Assembly: GCF_002563655.1 (NCBI RefSeq)
Contig: NZ_PDIY01000001.1
Span: 1,607,501 to 1,671,500 of the forward strand
Length of the DNA stretch: 64,000 nucleotides
Source of the DNA: Bacillus sp. es.034
GTDB lineage: Bacteria > Bacillota > Bacilli > Bacillales > Bacillaceae_B
Direction of reading: 5' to 3'
Of this stretch, positions 12,032 through 21,294 are shown in pieces. The notes beneath the pieces were generated by a model that was not told the origin of the DNA, made no database searches, and saw nothing but the letters and a program-made list of their open reading frames with translations. Each line of letters starts with the position of its first letter. Within the stretch, counting starts at the first letter, position 1. The position numbers and the translations under genes are program-made.

Positions 12032-12069
12032 AAAGGTAATGATAGTTTCTCTATCGTTGCCTTTTTTTA
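12032..12069 (+). terminator. lysine riboswitch expression-platform terminator
   Basis: Stem AAAGGTAATGATAG / CTATCGTTGCCTTT (two G-U pairs) with a 5-nt loop and a T7 tail, 55 nt before the start codon of the carrier gene. Confidence 0.9.
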
Positions 12070-12123
12070 TTATCCTCTATCATGCTACGATGGTTCCCCC
12101 CTATCAAATAGGAGGAGGACACT

Positions 12124-13686
12124 ATGGAAAACACGATTTACTCATTATTACCACCCCTTTTAGCCATTCTTATGGTTATCCTTACAAGACGGGTTCTGCT
12201 TTCATTGGGAGTAGGAATCATTGCGTCTGCCTTTCTGTTGGCAGATTTCTCAATTACGAAAACATTCAGCTTTATGTGGGACGCCTTTAAGGGCATCTTT
12301 GTGGCAGATGGCGGACTTAACACCTGGAATGTTTACATCATTTTCTTCTTACTCATTCTTGGTATCATCACGGCATTTGTGAATATCTCCGGCGGGAGCC
12401 GCGCATTCGGTGAATGGGCGATGAAACGTGTGAAGACAAGACAGGGTGCACAGCTTTTGGCTGCGGTATTAGGTATCATCATTTTTATTGACGACTATTT
12501 TAATGCCCTTGCTGTCGGTCAGGTTTCAAGACCCATCACGGATCGACATAGAATTTCACGTGCAAAGTTAGCTTATATCATCGATTCAACATCTGCTCCA
12601 ATATGTGTTGTTTCTCCAATCTCGAGCTGGGGAGCTTATATTATCGGAATCATCGGTTCTATTCTTACTGCTCACAGCATCACGGAATACACGGCATTTT
12701 CAGCTTTCATACAAATGATCCCGATGAACCTTTACGTGTGGGCGGCAGTCCTGCTTGTTGTCATGGTTGCTTATAAGGGACTTGATTTCGGTAAAATGAA
12801 AGAGCATGAAGTACGGGCTCTTGAAACGGGAGATCTTTATGATCCCGGCAAAGAAATTCCCGGTGAATTGAAAAACGATCTTCCGGTCAGTTCAAAAGGA
12901 TCTGTAGGCGATCTTGTCTGGCCGATCGTGGCTCTTGTCATCGGTACAGTTTCCATGATGCTTTGGACGGGATATCAAGCGGTGGGATCCTTTGACCTGC
13001 TGCCGATTTTTGAAAATACGGATGTTACGAAATCGTTATTATACGGTGGATTATTCGGACTTGTGATTGCCCTGATTTTCTTCCTGCGTCAAGTCAGCTT
13101 GAAAGGTATTGAAGCGGGTGCAATCGGGACAGCCGTAGTGGAAGGGATCAAGTCGATGCTTCCGGCTGTTTACATTCTGATCTTTGCCTGGACGATCGTT
13201 ACGCTTATCGACCAATTGCAAACAGGTACCTATCTTGCTGGTTTGGTAGAGCAATCAAATCTGCCGATGCAGGCACTTCCGGTCATTTTATTCCTGGTTG
13301 CCGGAATCATGGCTTTCTCAACGGGAACTTCTTGGGGCTCGTTTGGGATTCTCCTGCCGATCGCCGGAGAAATTGCTGCAGCATCAGATGTAACGATCTT
13401 ACTTCCTGCCATGGCAGCGGTGCTTGCGGGATCTGTATTGGGTGATCACTGTTCACCTATTTCGGATACAACGATCCTTTCCTCTACTGGAGCGGGAAGC
13501 AACCATATCGATCACGTGCTTACACAACTTCCATATGCGGTCATCGGTGCGGTTGTTGCAGCAATCGGTTACCTTGTATTAGGATTCACCGGCAGCACCA
13601 TACTTGGTCTCGCAGTTGTCATCATTTTGATCTTGGCCTTTGCCTTTTTGTTCGGTGAAAAAGCAAAACCTGCAACTGCAGAGTAA
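12124..13686 (+). CDS. NhaC-family carrier, probable lysine transporter
   Basis: 520-residue membrane protein with about 12 hydrophobic segments, of the NhaC Na+/H+ antiporter superfamily (FIDDYFNALAVGQVSRPITD, GSVLGDHCSPISDTT). Ion/solute antiporter motifs are clear; the substrate is not. The lysine riboswitch directly upstream argues for lysine transport, since NhaC-like genes under L-box control have been proposed as lysine carriers (comparative genomics). AGGAGGAC lies just before ATG 12124. Monocistronic, with a strong terminator. Pure Na+/H+ exchange is the alternative. Confidence 0.9.
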   Translation: MENTIYSLLPPLLAILMVILTRRVLLSLGVGIIASAFLLADFSITKTFSFMWDAFKGIFVADGGLNTWNVYIIFFLLILGIITAFVNISGGSRAFGEWAMKRVKTRQGAQLLAAVLGIIIFIDDYFNALAVGQVSRPITDRHRISRAKLAYIIDSTSAPICVVSPISSWGAYIIGIIGSILTAHSITEYTAFSAFIQMIPMNLYVWAAVLLVVMVAYKGLDFGKMKEHEVRALETGDLYDPGKEIPGELKNDLPVSSKGSVGDLVWPIVALVIGTVSMMLWTGYQAVGSFDLLPIFENTDVTKSLLYGGLFGLVIALIFFLRQVSLKGIEAGAIGTAVVEGIKSMLPAVYILIFAWTIVTLIDQLQTGTYLAGLVEQSNLPMQALPVILFLVAGIMAFSTGTSWGSFGILLPIAGEIAAASDVTILLPAMAAVLAGSVLGDHCSPISDTTILSSTGAGSNHIDHVLTQLPYAVIGAVVAAIGYLVLGFTGSTILGLAVVIILILAFAFLFGEKAKPATAE

Positions 13687-13694
13687 TAGAAATG

Positions 13695-13728
13695 AAAACC
13701 AGGAGCCATTCGGCTTCTGGTTTTTTTA
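13695..13728 (+). terminator. terminator of the NhaC-family gene
   Basis: Stem AAACCAGGAGCC / GGCTTCTGGTTT with a 4-nt loop and T7. Confidence 0.92.
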
Positions 13729-13845
13729 TCTTGGAGACCCATCATACAATCGGCTCCCATTCTCCAAAATCCGACAAAATTCTTATAGTGAAATAGTACT
13801 GTGGACATTTGGTTAATTTCTCAATAAAAACACAAAAATAAAGCT

Positions 13846-13874
13846 TTGACAATTGTCCTGGAACTAGCTATACT
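13846..13874 (+). promoter_or_regulatory. strong sigma-A promoter of the NSS carrier operon
   Basis: Consensus TTGACA (13846-13851), a 17-nt spacer and TATACT (13869-13874). Confidence 0.8.
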
Positions 13875-13958
13875 GTCTTTAGATTATAAATAATCTGAAA
13901 ATATAAAAATTTCAAATACCTCAAGGCAGGTAGTTGGAAAGAACTAGGGGGGAACAAC

Positions 13959-15485
13959 ATGGAGAATCGTGCACAGTTTGGTACACGGGCAGGATTTATT
14001 CTGGCAGCTGTCGGTTCAGCAATCGGACTGGGGAACATTTGGCGTTTTCCGGCAGTGGCGTATGAAAATGGTGGGGGAGCATTCTTCATTCCATATTTAT
14101 TCGCTCTTCTAACAGCAGGTATTCCATTATTAGTACTTGAATTTACAATTGGTCATAAGTACCGTGGTTCAGCACCGTTATCTTATTTCCGTCTTAATAA
14201 GAAAACGGAATGGCTTGGATGGTGGCAGGTATTGATCGCATTCGTCATTTCCACTTATTATGCGGTCATTATCGCATGGGCGATGTCCTACAGCGTATTT
14301 TCTTTCAATTTAGGCTGGGGCAAAGATACAGAGTCATTCCTGTTCAGTGATTATTTAAAGCTTTCAGTCGACGCAGGCCAGACGGGCAGCGTGGTCCCGG
14401 GAGTATTCATCCCTCTTGTCATCGTATGGGCCGTAACACTGGGCATTCTTTTCAAAGGTGTTAAGAAAGGGATCGAAGTAGCGAATAAAATCTTTATTCC
14501 AGCACTTGTTATTTTATTCTTAATTATCGTTGTTCGCGCTTTAACGTTACCAGGAGCGATGGATGGGCTTGATGCATTCTTCAAACCGGACTTCAGTAAA
14601 ATTGCTGATCCAGGCGTTTGGGTGGCAGCATATGGACAGATTTTCTTCAGTTTATCCATTGCCTTTGCCATCATGATTACCTACTCAAGTTATTTGCCGA
14701 AGAAATCGGATATTACGAACAACGCCTTCATCACGGGGTTCAGTAACTCCGGATTCGAACTATTGGCAGGTATCGGTGTATTTGCGGCACTTGGTTTCAT
14801 GGCACAGTCACAAGGTGTGGCAGTGCAGGATGTTGTAAGCGGCGGCGTTGGACTGGCGTTTGTTGTCTTCCCGCAGATCATCAATGAATTTCCGGCATTC
14901 AACGAAGTCTTTGGCTTCTTATTCTTTGCTTCACTTGTACTGGCCGGTCTGTCTTCATTGATTTCCATTTCGGAAACGTATGTGGCAGCCGTTTCTGAGA
15001 AGTTCGGGATTTCCCGTAACAAAGCGGTACTATTCGGTGGCGGACTTTCAGCCGTCATTTCCATCCTCTTTGCTACACAGGGTGGATTGTTATTCCTTGA
15101 TGTTGCGGATTACTTCATCAACCAATTCGGAGTCGCTTTTGTTGGATTAGTGGAAGTAGTCGTGATCGCCTGGTTCCTTCGTAAGCTTGGGGCATTCCAA
15201 TCCCATGCAAATGGAATCTCGGATATCCAGCTTGGTGCATGGTGGAAAGTATGTTTGGGCGTCATCACACCGATCGTCCTTGGTTGGATGATGTTCGGAT
15301 TATTCAAAATGAACCTTCTGAAACAATTTGATACCGAAACGGGTAACTACGAAGGTTATTCTGATGGATTCATTCTATATAGCGGATGGTTTGTAGCAGC
15401 CTTTGCCATTATCGTAGGCGTGGCGCTCGGGTTTAAACGCTGGAACGCCAAGACGGAAGCTGAAAGCTATAAGGAGGTAAGCTAA
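13959..15485 (+). CDS. NSS-family Na+-dependent amino acid transporter (MetP-like)
   Basis: 508 residues, about 12 membrane segments, neurotransmitter:sodium symporter fold. The N-terminal Na+-site signature is clear: AAVGSAIGLGNIWRFP at about 18-33. The small gene overlapping its downstream control region is a MetS homologue, so this is likely the large subunit of a MetPS-type importer. MetPS imports methionine and alanine in Corynebacterium; the substrate here is inferred. AGGGGGG precedes ATG 13959 and a consensus promoter lies 85 bp upstream. Confidence 0.9.
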   Translation: MENRAQFGTRAGFILAAVGSAIGLGNIWRFPAVAYENGGGAFFIPYLFALLTAGIPLLVLEFTIGHKYRGSAPLSYFRLNKKTEWLGWWQVLIAFVISTYYAVIIAWAMSYSVFSFNLGWGKDTESFLFSDYLKLSVDAGQTGSVVPGVFIPLVIVWAVTLGILFKGVKKGIEVANKIFIPALVILFLIIVVRALTLPGAMDGLDAFFKPDFSKIADPGVWVAAYGQIFFSLSIAFAIMITYSSYLPKKSDITNNAFITGFSNSGFELLAGIGVFAALGFMAQSQGVAVQDVVSGGVGLAFVVFPQIINEFPAFNEVFGFLFFASLVLAGLSSLISISETYVAAVSEKFGISRNKAVLFGGGLSAVISILFATQGGLLFLDVADYFINQFGVAFVGLVEVVVIAWFLRKLGAFQSHANGISDIQLGAWWKVCLGVITPIVLGWMMFGLFKMNLLKQFDTETGNYEGYSDGFILYSGWFVAAFAIIVGVALGFKRWNAKTEAESYKEVS

Positions 15486-15486
15486 C

Positions 15487-15594
15487 ATGACTGGTAGCGC
15501 GATTACAATGATGATAGTCGGAATGGTCATCATCTGGGGTGGATTAGCAGCTAGTATCATGAACGCTGTATCCAAATCGAAGAAACAAGTATAA
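15487..15594 (+). CDS. metS: MetS-like small subunit of the NSS carrier
   Basis: 35-residue single-pass membrane peptide (MTGSAITMMIVGMVIIWGGL then AASIMNAVSKSKKQV). It starts one base after the carrier stop codon, with AAGGAGG (15471-15477) lying inside the carrier's last codons. Short partners of this type follow many NSS genes and are needed for MetP activity in Corynebacterium. The hydrophobic helix is about residues 5-27, with a basic tail. Ends at a hairpin. Confidence 0.85.
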   Translation: MTGSAITMMIVGMVIIWGGLAASIMNAVSKSKKQV

Positions 15595-15600
15595 AGAAAG

Positions 15601-15636
15601 AAGCAGACAGTGGAATCCCCATTGTCTGCTTTTTAA
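15601..15636. terminator. terminator shared by metS and lytH
   Basis: AGCAGACAGTGG / CCCATTGTCTGCT stem followed by T5 on the plus strand; the convergent lytH ends at 15633 within it. Confidence 0.8.
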
Positions 15637-16634
15637 TGTTTCTTGCTTTTGATCCTGTCCTGGCGTTCCCACATTCTTAGATGAGGATATGGATCAAAGG
15701 ACCATTCTGTCAGGCCATTATCTTTATACATTCCATAATGCAAATGCGGCGGAAATTTCCCTGACGTTCCTGGAGGTCCATATCCTGAGCTTCCGACACC
15801 GCCGATCACCATTCCCGGTTCAACCACTTGTCCGACATGCAGATCTTTGGCAAAACCACTCAAATGGGCAAAATAATGGTACGTATTATTAATGTCTCGG
15901 ATTCCGATCCTCCAGCCTCCATAACGATTCCAGCCTTTCATCTCGATAATGCCATATGATGTAGCCCTGACTGGAACACCGTAATCAGCGAAGAGGTCCG
16001 TCCCTTCATGGATCCGTCTTCCGCCCCATCCCCGGGCATCTCCCCAGGTGTTCCGGTAACTATAGTTAAATCGCAGGGGAAGCGGAAAGGCTTTCTGATT
16101 GAGGTGAATCGTTCCGTACTGTTTATATATTTTGGCATTTCCCATAATGATACTGACGGTTTTGTCCCGCTTGTAATAATCCCAGAGGGCAAGCTTGAAG
16201 TTATCGTGATCGATGCCGTAACGAAGGATAAAGTCGGTTAATGAGGCAAGTTTATCTTCATCACTTTTCAAGCTGGCTTTCCCGTCATGATCCCCGTCCC
16301 GGCCGATTCCATTGAAAAGGGCAATCGTTTCAGGGTTGTCATCCTCGGCGTGGGGGTTCAAAGGTCCGACCCACTTTTCAGGCTCCATATAAATCGAGAT
16401 GAAAGAGGATGGCTTTTCCCTGTCTTTCCTGGCGAACCTTAAACTGCGTTCGTACTGATCAATGGCAGCCAGGTAGTACCAGGGGATCTGAGTCATAGCC
16501 TCGCTCTTCTGGAAGAGTTCCATTCTTTTTGTGTGTATCTGCTCATCTGACAGCTTTTCTGCTGCGAAGCTCTGACAGGGGCTTATCATGAAGAAGAATA
16601 CAATGCAGAATACCAATCGTTTGTACAAAATCAT
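15633..16634 (-). CDS. lytH: LytH, M23-family spore peptidoglycan L-Ala-D-Glu peptidase
   Basis: 333 residues with an N-terminal signal peptide (about 1-24, LVFCIVFFFMISPCQSFAA) and a C-terminal M23 metallopeptidase domain: zinc ligands His209 and Asp213 (HEGTD) and His299 in PPHLHYG, with His257 in YFAH. B. subtilis LytH (YunA) cleaves L-Ala-D-Glu links to make the single L-Ala side chains of spore cortex. An Asp-rich DGDHDGKAS stretch near 113-121 resembles a calcium-binding loop. It lies opposite metS, facing it. Confidence 0.92.
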   Translation of the reverse strand: MILYKRLVFCIVFFFMISPCQSFAAEKLSDEQIHTKRMELFQKSEAMTQIPWYYLAAIDQYERSLRFARKDREKPSSFISIYMEPEKWVGPLNPHAEDDNPETIALFNGIGRDGDHDGKASLKSDEDKLASLTDFILRYGIDHDNFKLALWDYYKRDKTVSIIMGNAKIYKQYGTIHLNQKAFPLPLRFNYSYRNTWGDARGWGGRRIHEGTDLFADYGVPVRATSYGIIEMKGWNRYGGWRIGIRDINNTYHYFAHLSGFAKDLHVGQVVEPGMVIGGVGSSGYGPPGTSGKFPPHLHYGMYKDNGLTEWSFDPYPHLRMWERQDRIKSKKH

Positions 16635-16853
16635 CCCTCCATTTTTAGGGGCCTATCTGTAGTTTGTATCGTTATCGGGGATTCATAATCATCAATAAAT
16701 GGTAATAGGGTATCACATGCTTGTTTTCACTTTTTTAGTATGATAAAGTGACAAAAGAAGTATATTGATGATGGCTTTTTTTACATAGGATGAACGAGAC
16801 AACGTTTCACTCTTTGCCTAAGTCAGAATTATTTAGGATTGGAGATGAGGGGT

Positions 16854-17771
16854 ATGAGTAAGAAAGATGAACACATTCGGAAACCGGATTGGCTTAAGAT
16901 TAAGCTGAATACGAACGATAATTATATGGGTCTTAAGAAAATGATGCGGGAAAACAATCTTCATACAGTATGTGAAGAGGCCCGTTGTCCTAATATTCAT
17001 GAGTGCTGGGGAACAAGACGTACGGCTACTTTCATGATTTTAGGTGATATTTGTACCCGTGCGTGCCGTTTCTGTGCCGTTAAAACCGGTCTTCCAACTG
17101 AATTAGATCTTAAAGAACCGGAACGCGTTGCGGATTCTGTACAACTTATGAACTTGAAGCACGTCGTCATTACTGCGGTTGCCCGTGATGACCTGAAAGA
17201 CGGAGGTTCACAGGTCTTTGCTGAAACCGTCCGCGCTATCCGCCGTAAGAGCCCGTTCACATCCATCGAAGTTCTTCCTTCTGATATGGGTGGGGTATTC
17301 GACAATATCAAGACATTGATGGATGCTAAACCGGATATCATGAATTACAATGTCGAAACCGTTCGACGTCTGACTCCAAGAGTTCGTGCCCGTGCGACGT
17401 ACGATCGTACATTGGAATTCCTGCGCCGTGCGAAAGAATTGAATCCTGCCATTCCTACGAAATCGAGCATCATGGTCGGTCTTGGGGAAACGAAGGAAGA
17501 GATTCTTGAAACGATGGATGATCTTCGTGCCAATCATGTTGATATCGTGACATTAGGTCAATATTTGCAGCCATCGAAGAAGCACTTGAAGGTTCAAAAG
17601 TATTACCATCCAGATGAATTTGCCGAACTTCGTGAAGCGGCAATGGAAAAAGGCTTCAGCCACTGTGAAGCAGGTCCGCTTGTACGTTCTTCCTACCATG
17701 CCGACGAGCAGGTGAACGCAGCAGCGAAAGCAAGACAAGCTAAAGGTGAGCAGGAAGTACAGAACGCATAA
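16854..17771 (+). CDS. lipA: LipA, lipoyl synthase
   Basis: 305-residue radical SAM enzyme that inserts two sulfur atoms into octanoyl groups on lipoyl domains. It carries the auxiliary cluster cysteines Cys40, Cys45 and Cys51 ([12 protein letters not shown]) and the radical SAM CxxxCxxC at Cys67, Cys71 and Cys74. The frame is open from 16839, but ATG 16854 ([11 protein letters not shown]), 9 nt after GGAG at 16841, matches Bacillus LipA. Next to yutC and yutD as in B. subtilis. It depends on Fe-S clusters made by the Suf system in this window. Confidence 0.97.
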   Translation: MSKKDEHIRKPDWLKIKLNTNDNYMGLKKMMRENNLHTVCEEARCPNIHECWGTRRTATFMILGDICTRACRFCAVKTGLPTELDLKEPERVADSVQLMNLKHVVITAVARDDLKDGGSQVFAETVRAIRRKSPFTSIEVLPSDMGGVFDNIKTLMDAKPDIMNYNVETVRRLTPRVRARATYDRTLEFLRRAKELNPAIPTKSSIMVGLGETKEEILETMDDLRANHVDIVTLGQYLQPSKKHLKVQKYYHPDEFAELREAAMEKGFSHCEAGPLVRSSYHADEQVNAAAKARQAKGEQEVQNA

Positions 17772-17785
17772 TTTCATATAACAAG

Positions 17786-17831
17786 AAAAGGACTGACCTG
17801 TCGGAGATCTCTATGACAGTCAGTCCTTTTT
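17786..17831. terminator. terminator shared by lipA and yutC
   Basis: AAAGGACTGAC..CTGTC / GACAG..TCAGTCCTTT stem with T5 on the plus strand and TTTTC on the minus strand. Confidence 0.88.
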
Positions 17832-17853
17832 GCAGCAGATGGAGGTTATACCA

Positions 17854-18570
17854 TCAATCTGTTAGGTCATTACGTTTCTGACGGTCCATATTGATCTTAT
17901 GGGTATCGTCGTCACGCATTTCGTATTGATCTGATGTCATTTCGCCATTGGCATTCTCACCTGAATCGACGTTTCTTCCTTGTGGGGAATCCTTCAACAT
18001 CAGGTTGATGGTGTCGTCGATGGCGGTAGAAACATTATCGCTGTCACTATCCATTTTGGCCAGGTTTTCGACATTGCGCATCAAGGCTTTATCATCTGTC
18101 ACATAGACATGGTACCAGCGCGGGATGACGGACATGGCTGTTTTCTTTACCTGATCGGCTGTTTCGAAGCGTCCTTTTTTATCTTTTTTGTCGGTCACAT
18201 AAGAAACCAGGACCTCTTCGTCCGTTACGAGGGTAGAGCAATCTTTCACGTCAGGAAGGGCGACACTCATTTTGCTGATGCTGTCGGCTACCTGCTCGCG
18301 ATTGATACTGTACATATCCTTGGTGGAAATGTTTTGACCACCGGTAGGGCTCTTCTGCTGTCGGACATAACCAAAGTCTTCACCGCGGTGTGCCCCTTTT
18401 TTAGTCCAGCTATTTTCGTTATACAGGTCTTCCCTGTCACTTACGTTAATGGTATTCCCATTGTCGTGGAACATTTCCTCATTGGCTGTGTCAATGCCAT
18501 TACAGGCTGTCCCGATTAGTGTGATGCCGAGAACCGTTGTACCCAAAAGTAATTTATTCAACTTAAACAC
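17854..18570 (-). CDS. yutC: YutC-like, YhcN/YlaJ-family sporulation lipoprotein
   Basis: 238 residues. The N-terminal lipoprotein signal has lipobox LIGTAC with Cys at about 23. The region from about 90 to 190 matches the YhcN/YlaJ fold (ADSISKMSVALPDVKDCSTLVTD..VLVSY). Family members are forespore or spore-associated lipoproteins. The C-terminal tail is Asp- and Asn-rich and probably disordered. It is convergent with lipA, as yutC is in B. subtilis. Confidence 0.88.
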   Translation of the reverse strand: MFKLNKLLLGTTVLGITLIGTACNGIDTANEEMFHDNGNTINVSDREDLYNENSWTKKGAHRGEDFGYVRQQKSPTGGQNISTKDMYSINREQVADSISKMSVALPDVKDCSTLVTDEEVLVSYVTDKKDKKGRFETADQVKKTAMSVIPRWYHVYVTDDKALMRNVENLAKMDSDSDNVSTAIDDTINLMLKDSPQGRNVDSGENANGEMTSDQYEMRDDDTHKINMDRQKRNDLTD

Positions 18571-18673
18571 CCCCTATTCAGTAGGGTGACCATCTCTAAT
18601 GGTAATTTTTCATAGTAATTAATGGACAATCCGTTATAATTTAAAATAAGGAAACGAAAGTGGGTGGACAGAG

Positions 18674-18949
18674 GTGATTTGTGTGCAGAACACGTGCTAC
18701 GAAATCGTCGAGGAATTCAGGGACGGATTCAACGAGGAAGCTTTCAAGGAAAGATATAGCGATATCTTAAGCAAATACGACTATATCCTTGGTGATTGGG
18801 GGTACGGACAGCTCAGATTGAAAGGGTTCTTCGATGACCACAATCAAAAGGCTTCTTTCGATACAAAGGTGAGTACTCATAAGGATTACTTATATGAATA
18901 CTGTAATTTTGGGTGTGCTTATTTTCTCGTGAAGAAAGTCAATAAATAA
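18674..18949 (+). CDS. yutD: YutD family protein (DUF1027)
   Basis: 91 residues, close to B. subtilis YutD, function unknown. Conserved core: EAFKERYSDILSKYDYI, GDWGYGQLRLKGF and YLYEYCNFGCAYFLVKK. The cysteines in CNFGC are conserved. GGTGGACAGAGGTG precedes ATG 18674. It ends at a strong bidirectional hairpin. Confidence 0.93.
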   Translation: MICVQNTCYEIVEEFRDGFNEEAFKERYSDILSKYDYILGDWGYGQLRLKGFFDDHNQKASFDTKVSTHKDYLYEYCNFGCAYFLVKKVNK

Positions 18950-18954
18950 TCGTG

Positions 18955-18996
18955 AAAAGGAACAAACGACGATGAATCGTTTGTTCCTTTCTTTTA
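18955..18996. terminator. terminator between yutD and the convergent small gene
   Basis: 14-bp stem AAAGGAACAAACGA / TCGTTTGTTCCTTT, 7-nt loop, CTTTT tail on the plus strand. Confidence 0.88.
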
Positions 18997-19302
18997 CTTA
19001 TTTTCAGTGTACGGCGGTTCTTCATTCACATCCGGGTCTGCATGAACGGGATGTGATCCGGGTTCCTGACGGGGTATATCCTGATGCAGGGATTTATTCT
19101 CGTAGTTGAAGGCACTATAATACCGTTGACCTTCTTCCCAAGGTGTACTCTTGTTTTCGACAGGGGTATGCTTACCTCTGGGAGCACCGTAGGGACCTTC
19201 CGGAAGTGTTTCGGGGACGAGGAAATTACGGTATGTTTCTACATTGGAGAAGTCACTGTATTCCTCGTCTTCTTTGTCATAGGATTTCCGGTCTTTGCTC
19301 AT
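18994..19302 (-). CDS. conserved small hydrophilic protein, function unknown
   Basis: 102 residues from the ATG at 19302; the frame also opens at a GTG 12 bases upstream. AGGTGGGAG lies 5 nt before the chosen ATG. The protein is rich in Pro, Glu, Tyr and Asn (FLVPETLPEGPYGAPRG, STPWEEGQRYYSAFNYEN) and probably largely disordered. The motif density suggests a conserved Bacillaceae protein, not recognised further. The next minus-strand gene upstream (19376-19648) is 73 bases away, so both may be co-transcribed. Confidence 0.7.
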   Translation of the reverse strand: MSKDRKSYDKEDEEYSDFSNVETYRNFLVPETLPEGPYGAPRGKHTPVENKSTPWEEGQRYYSAFNYENKSLHQDIPRQEPGSHPVHADPDVNEEPPYTENK

Positions 19303-19375
19303 TTTATCTCCCACCTTTCATACCTTTAGTATGTGAGGGGGAGGTGGAGTTCATTCTTTCAGTGGACCAACTCGA

Positions 19376-19648
19376 TCAGAGAATGATTTCACCTAAGAAA
19401 TCCCTTAATTCATCCGCTTCTTCCCCTGTTAATTTAAATACACTCTCCACATATCCAGGTTCATCAAGGTCATCTCTTCCCATGATGGCAAATCGACTGC
19501 CCTGAAGGTCCAGTACCAATGATTTGCCGTAATAGCGTTCCGTTTGGGTAATGGCCAGGTCGTACCGCTGATTTTCCCCCATGAAACTCACGAATCGCGT
19601 TCGTGTATTTTCTGTATCGTCATATAAATAAAAACGTTCAGTCATCAC
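19376..19648 (-). CDS. DUF3055-like small cytosolic protein
   Basis: 90 residues; core TRFVSFMGENQRYDLAI, YYGKSLVLDLQ and RFAIMGRDDLDEPGY. It resembles the DUF3055 (SAV0927-like) family of Firmicutes, which has no known function; the family name is from memory. The second Met (19645) may be the true start, behind GGAGGAC. No membrane or signal segment. Confidence 0.75.
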   Translation of the reverse strand: MMTERFYLYDDTENTRTRFVSFMGENQRYDLAITQTERYYGKSLVLDLQGSRFAIMGRDDLDEPGYVESVFKLTGEEADELRDFLGEIIL

Positions 19649-19781
19649 GATGTCCTCCTCTTTTTATGCTTATTTCATCATATCAGACTGAGGCAGTAAT
19701 TGCAGGATGTACCTGTATGGGTCAGGTGAAATTATGTTAAAATAAAGTGTCAGGTTATTGTTGAAGAAAGAGGTGAGCATC

Positions 19782-20219
19782 ATGTATTTCGTAGACAGGG
19801 AAAAGATTGAAGAAATATTGGTCTATATGGATGAGCAGCTAAACATATTCAGCCGTCAAGAACAGTGGGACGCTACTCTGGAAAAGTTGGCGCTTGAAAG
19901 GGTGGCCCACGTCATCATTGAATCTATCCTGGACGTAGGGAACAGCATGATTGATGGATTTATCATGAGGGATCCGGGAAGTTATGAGGATATCATCGAT
20001 ATTCTTCTGGATGAAAAAGTGATTACAGACACGATGAGCGAAGATCTCAAACGCCTCGTCGAACAGCGTAAACCACTGGTCCAGGAATATACAACCGTTG
20101 AACACGCGCAATTACATACCATCCTGGAAGAAGTGTACCAAACACTGAACCAATTCCCGCAACAGGTCCGAAACTACCTTGAAAATGAACTGGGCCCCGT
20201 TTCGGCATTTAAAAACTAA
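19782..20219 (+). CDS. yutE: YutE, HepT-like/DUF86 protein
   Basis: 145 residues, all-helical, DUF86 (HepT/HEPN superfamily). The frame is open from 19758, but ATG 19782 follows AGAGGTGAG and gives the usual MYFVDREKIEEIL start. HepT toxins carry an RX4HXY RNase/AMP-target motif. Here the corresponding region reads RKPLVQEYTTVEH and differs clearly, and no MNT nucleotidyltransferase antitoxin gene is adjacent, so a free-standing housekeeping role is more likely than a toxin. Confidence 0.88.
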   Translation: MYFVDREKIEEILVYMDEQLNIFSRQEQWDATLEKLALERVAHVIIESILDVGNSMIDGFIMRDPGSYEDIIDILLDEKVITDTMSEDLKRLVEQRKPLVQEYTTVEHAQLHTILEEVYQTLNQFPQQVRNYLENELGPVSAFKN

Positions 20220-20227
20220 ACGTATTT

Positions 20228-20264
20228 GACAGCGCTTTCCATCACGAGGAGCGCTGTCTTATTT
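20228..20264 (+). terminator. yutE terminator
   Basis: 9-bp stem GACAGCGCT / AGCGCTGTC, 13-nt loop, TTATTTTC tail. Confidence 0.85.
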
Positions 20265-20339
20265 TCTTTAGAGATAACGTACTACAGTAAAACAAATAGA
20301 AATATTGGACATACTAACGACACTAAATGGAGGTAGATG

Positions 20340-21104
20340 ATGAAAGAGTATAAAGGGTATTTAATCGATCTGGATGGAACGATGTATAAAGGAAAGGAGA
20401 AGATTGAAGAAGCGGGGGATTTCGTGAAAAGGCTGCAGGATAAGGGCCTGCCTTATCTGTTCGTGACGAATAACTCTTCAAGAAGACCGGGACAGGTAGC
20501 GGAAAAATTGCGTTCTTTTGATATACCCGCAACAAAGGAACAGGTATTTACGACATCCATGGCGACGGCACAGTATATGGCGAAGGAAAAGCCTGAAGGA
20601 ACGGCCTATGTCATCGGCGAAGAAGGAATACGCTCAGCACTTGAAGAGAACGGCATTACACTGCAGGATGATAAACCGGATTTCGTGGTAGTGGGAATCG
20701 ACCGGGAGATTAATTACGAGAAATTAGCCCTTGCTTGCCTGGGCGTGAGAAACGGGGCAACGTTCATTTCAACGAATGGAGATATCGCGATTCCGACTGA
20801 AAGGGGATTGCTTCCGGGAAATGGATCCCTGACATCTGTCGTGACTGTCTCCACCCAGACCGAACCGATCTTTATCGGAAAGCCTGAGTCCATTATCATG
20901 GAACAGGCATTGTCAGTGTTGGGAGTCCCGAAGGAAGATACGCTGATGGTGGGGGATAACTATGATACAGATATTCTGGCGGGAATAAATGCCGGACTCG
21001 ATACGCTGCTTGTGCATACAGGAGTCACAACAAAAGAGGCATTGAGTCAAAAGCATATTCAGCCTACCTTTACTATTGGAACATTGGATCAATGGGATAT
21101 ATAA
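20340..21104 (+). CDS. yutF: YutF, HAD-superfamily NagD-like phosphatase
   Basis: 254 residues, class IIA HAD hydrolase. Motif I DLDGT has the nucleophile Asp10 and Asp12; motif II is in LFVTNNSSRRP; motif III/IV lies in IGKPESIIMEQA and MVGDNYDTDILAGINAG. YutF relatives dephosphorylate small phosphometabolites such as 5'-nucleotides. ATG 20340 was chosen over ATG 20337 because GGAGG (20329-20333) is 6 nt away instead of 3, and MKEYKGYLIDLDG matches Bacillus YutF. Confidence 0.94.
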   Translation: MKEYKGYLIDLDGTMYKGKEKIEEAGDFVKRLQDKGLPYLFVTNNSSRRPGQVAEKLRSFDIPATKEQVFTTSMATAQYMAKEKPEGTAYVIGEEGIRSALEENGITLQDDKPDFVVVGIDREINYEKLALACLGVRNGATFISTNGDIAIPTERGLLPGNGSLTSVVTVSTQTEPIFIGKPESIIMEQALSVLGVPKEDTLMVGDNYDTDILAGINAGLDTLLVHTGVTTKEALSQKHIQPTFTIGTLDQWDI

Positions 21105-21112
21105 TAAGTGAA

Positions 21113-21147
21113 AAAAAGTGGAGGCTGACTGCCGCCTCCACTTTTTT
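21113..21147 (+). terminator. yutF terminator
   Basis: 12-bp stem AAAAGTGGAGGC / GCCTCCACTTTT with an 8-nt loop and T6 tail. The left 25-bp repeat of the following element begins at 21148, directly after the T-run. Confidence 0.92.
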
Positions 21148-21294
21148 CATGACCCTGCTGAGTACTCAAATAAAGAAAAATGTCTTTAATTAGTAACAAA
21201 TTCATAATAGACAACACACGTTTGTATAAGTAAAATAGAACTAGTGTGAAAAGAAGTAAACAAAATACTATTTATACTAAGGGGGACTTTTGAG

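Noticed and set aside
19782-20219. HepT-type toxin of a toxin-antitoxin pair
   Set aside because: The fold fits, but the RX4HXY motif is not intact and no MNT antitoxin gene is adjacent; matches housekeeping YutE.
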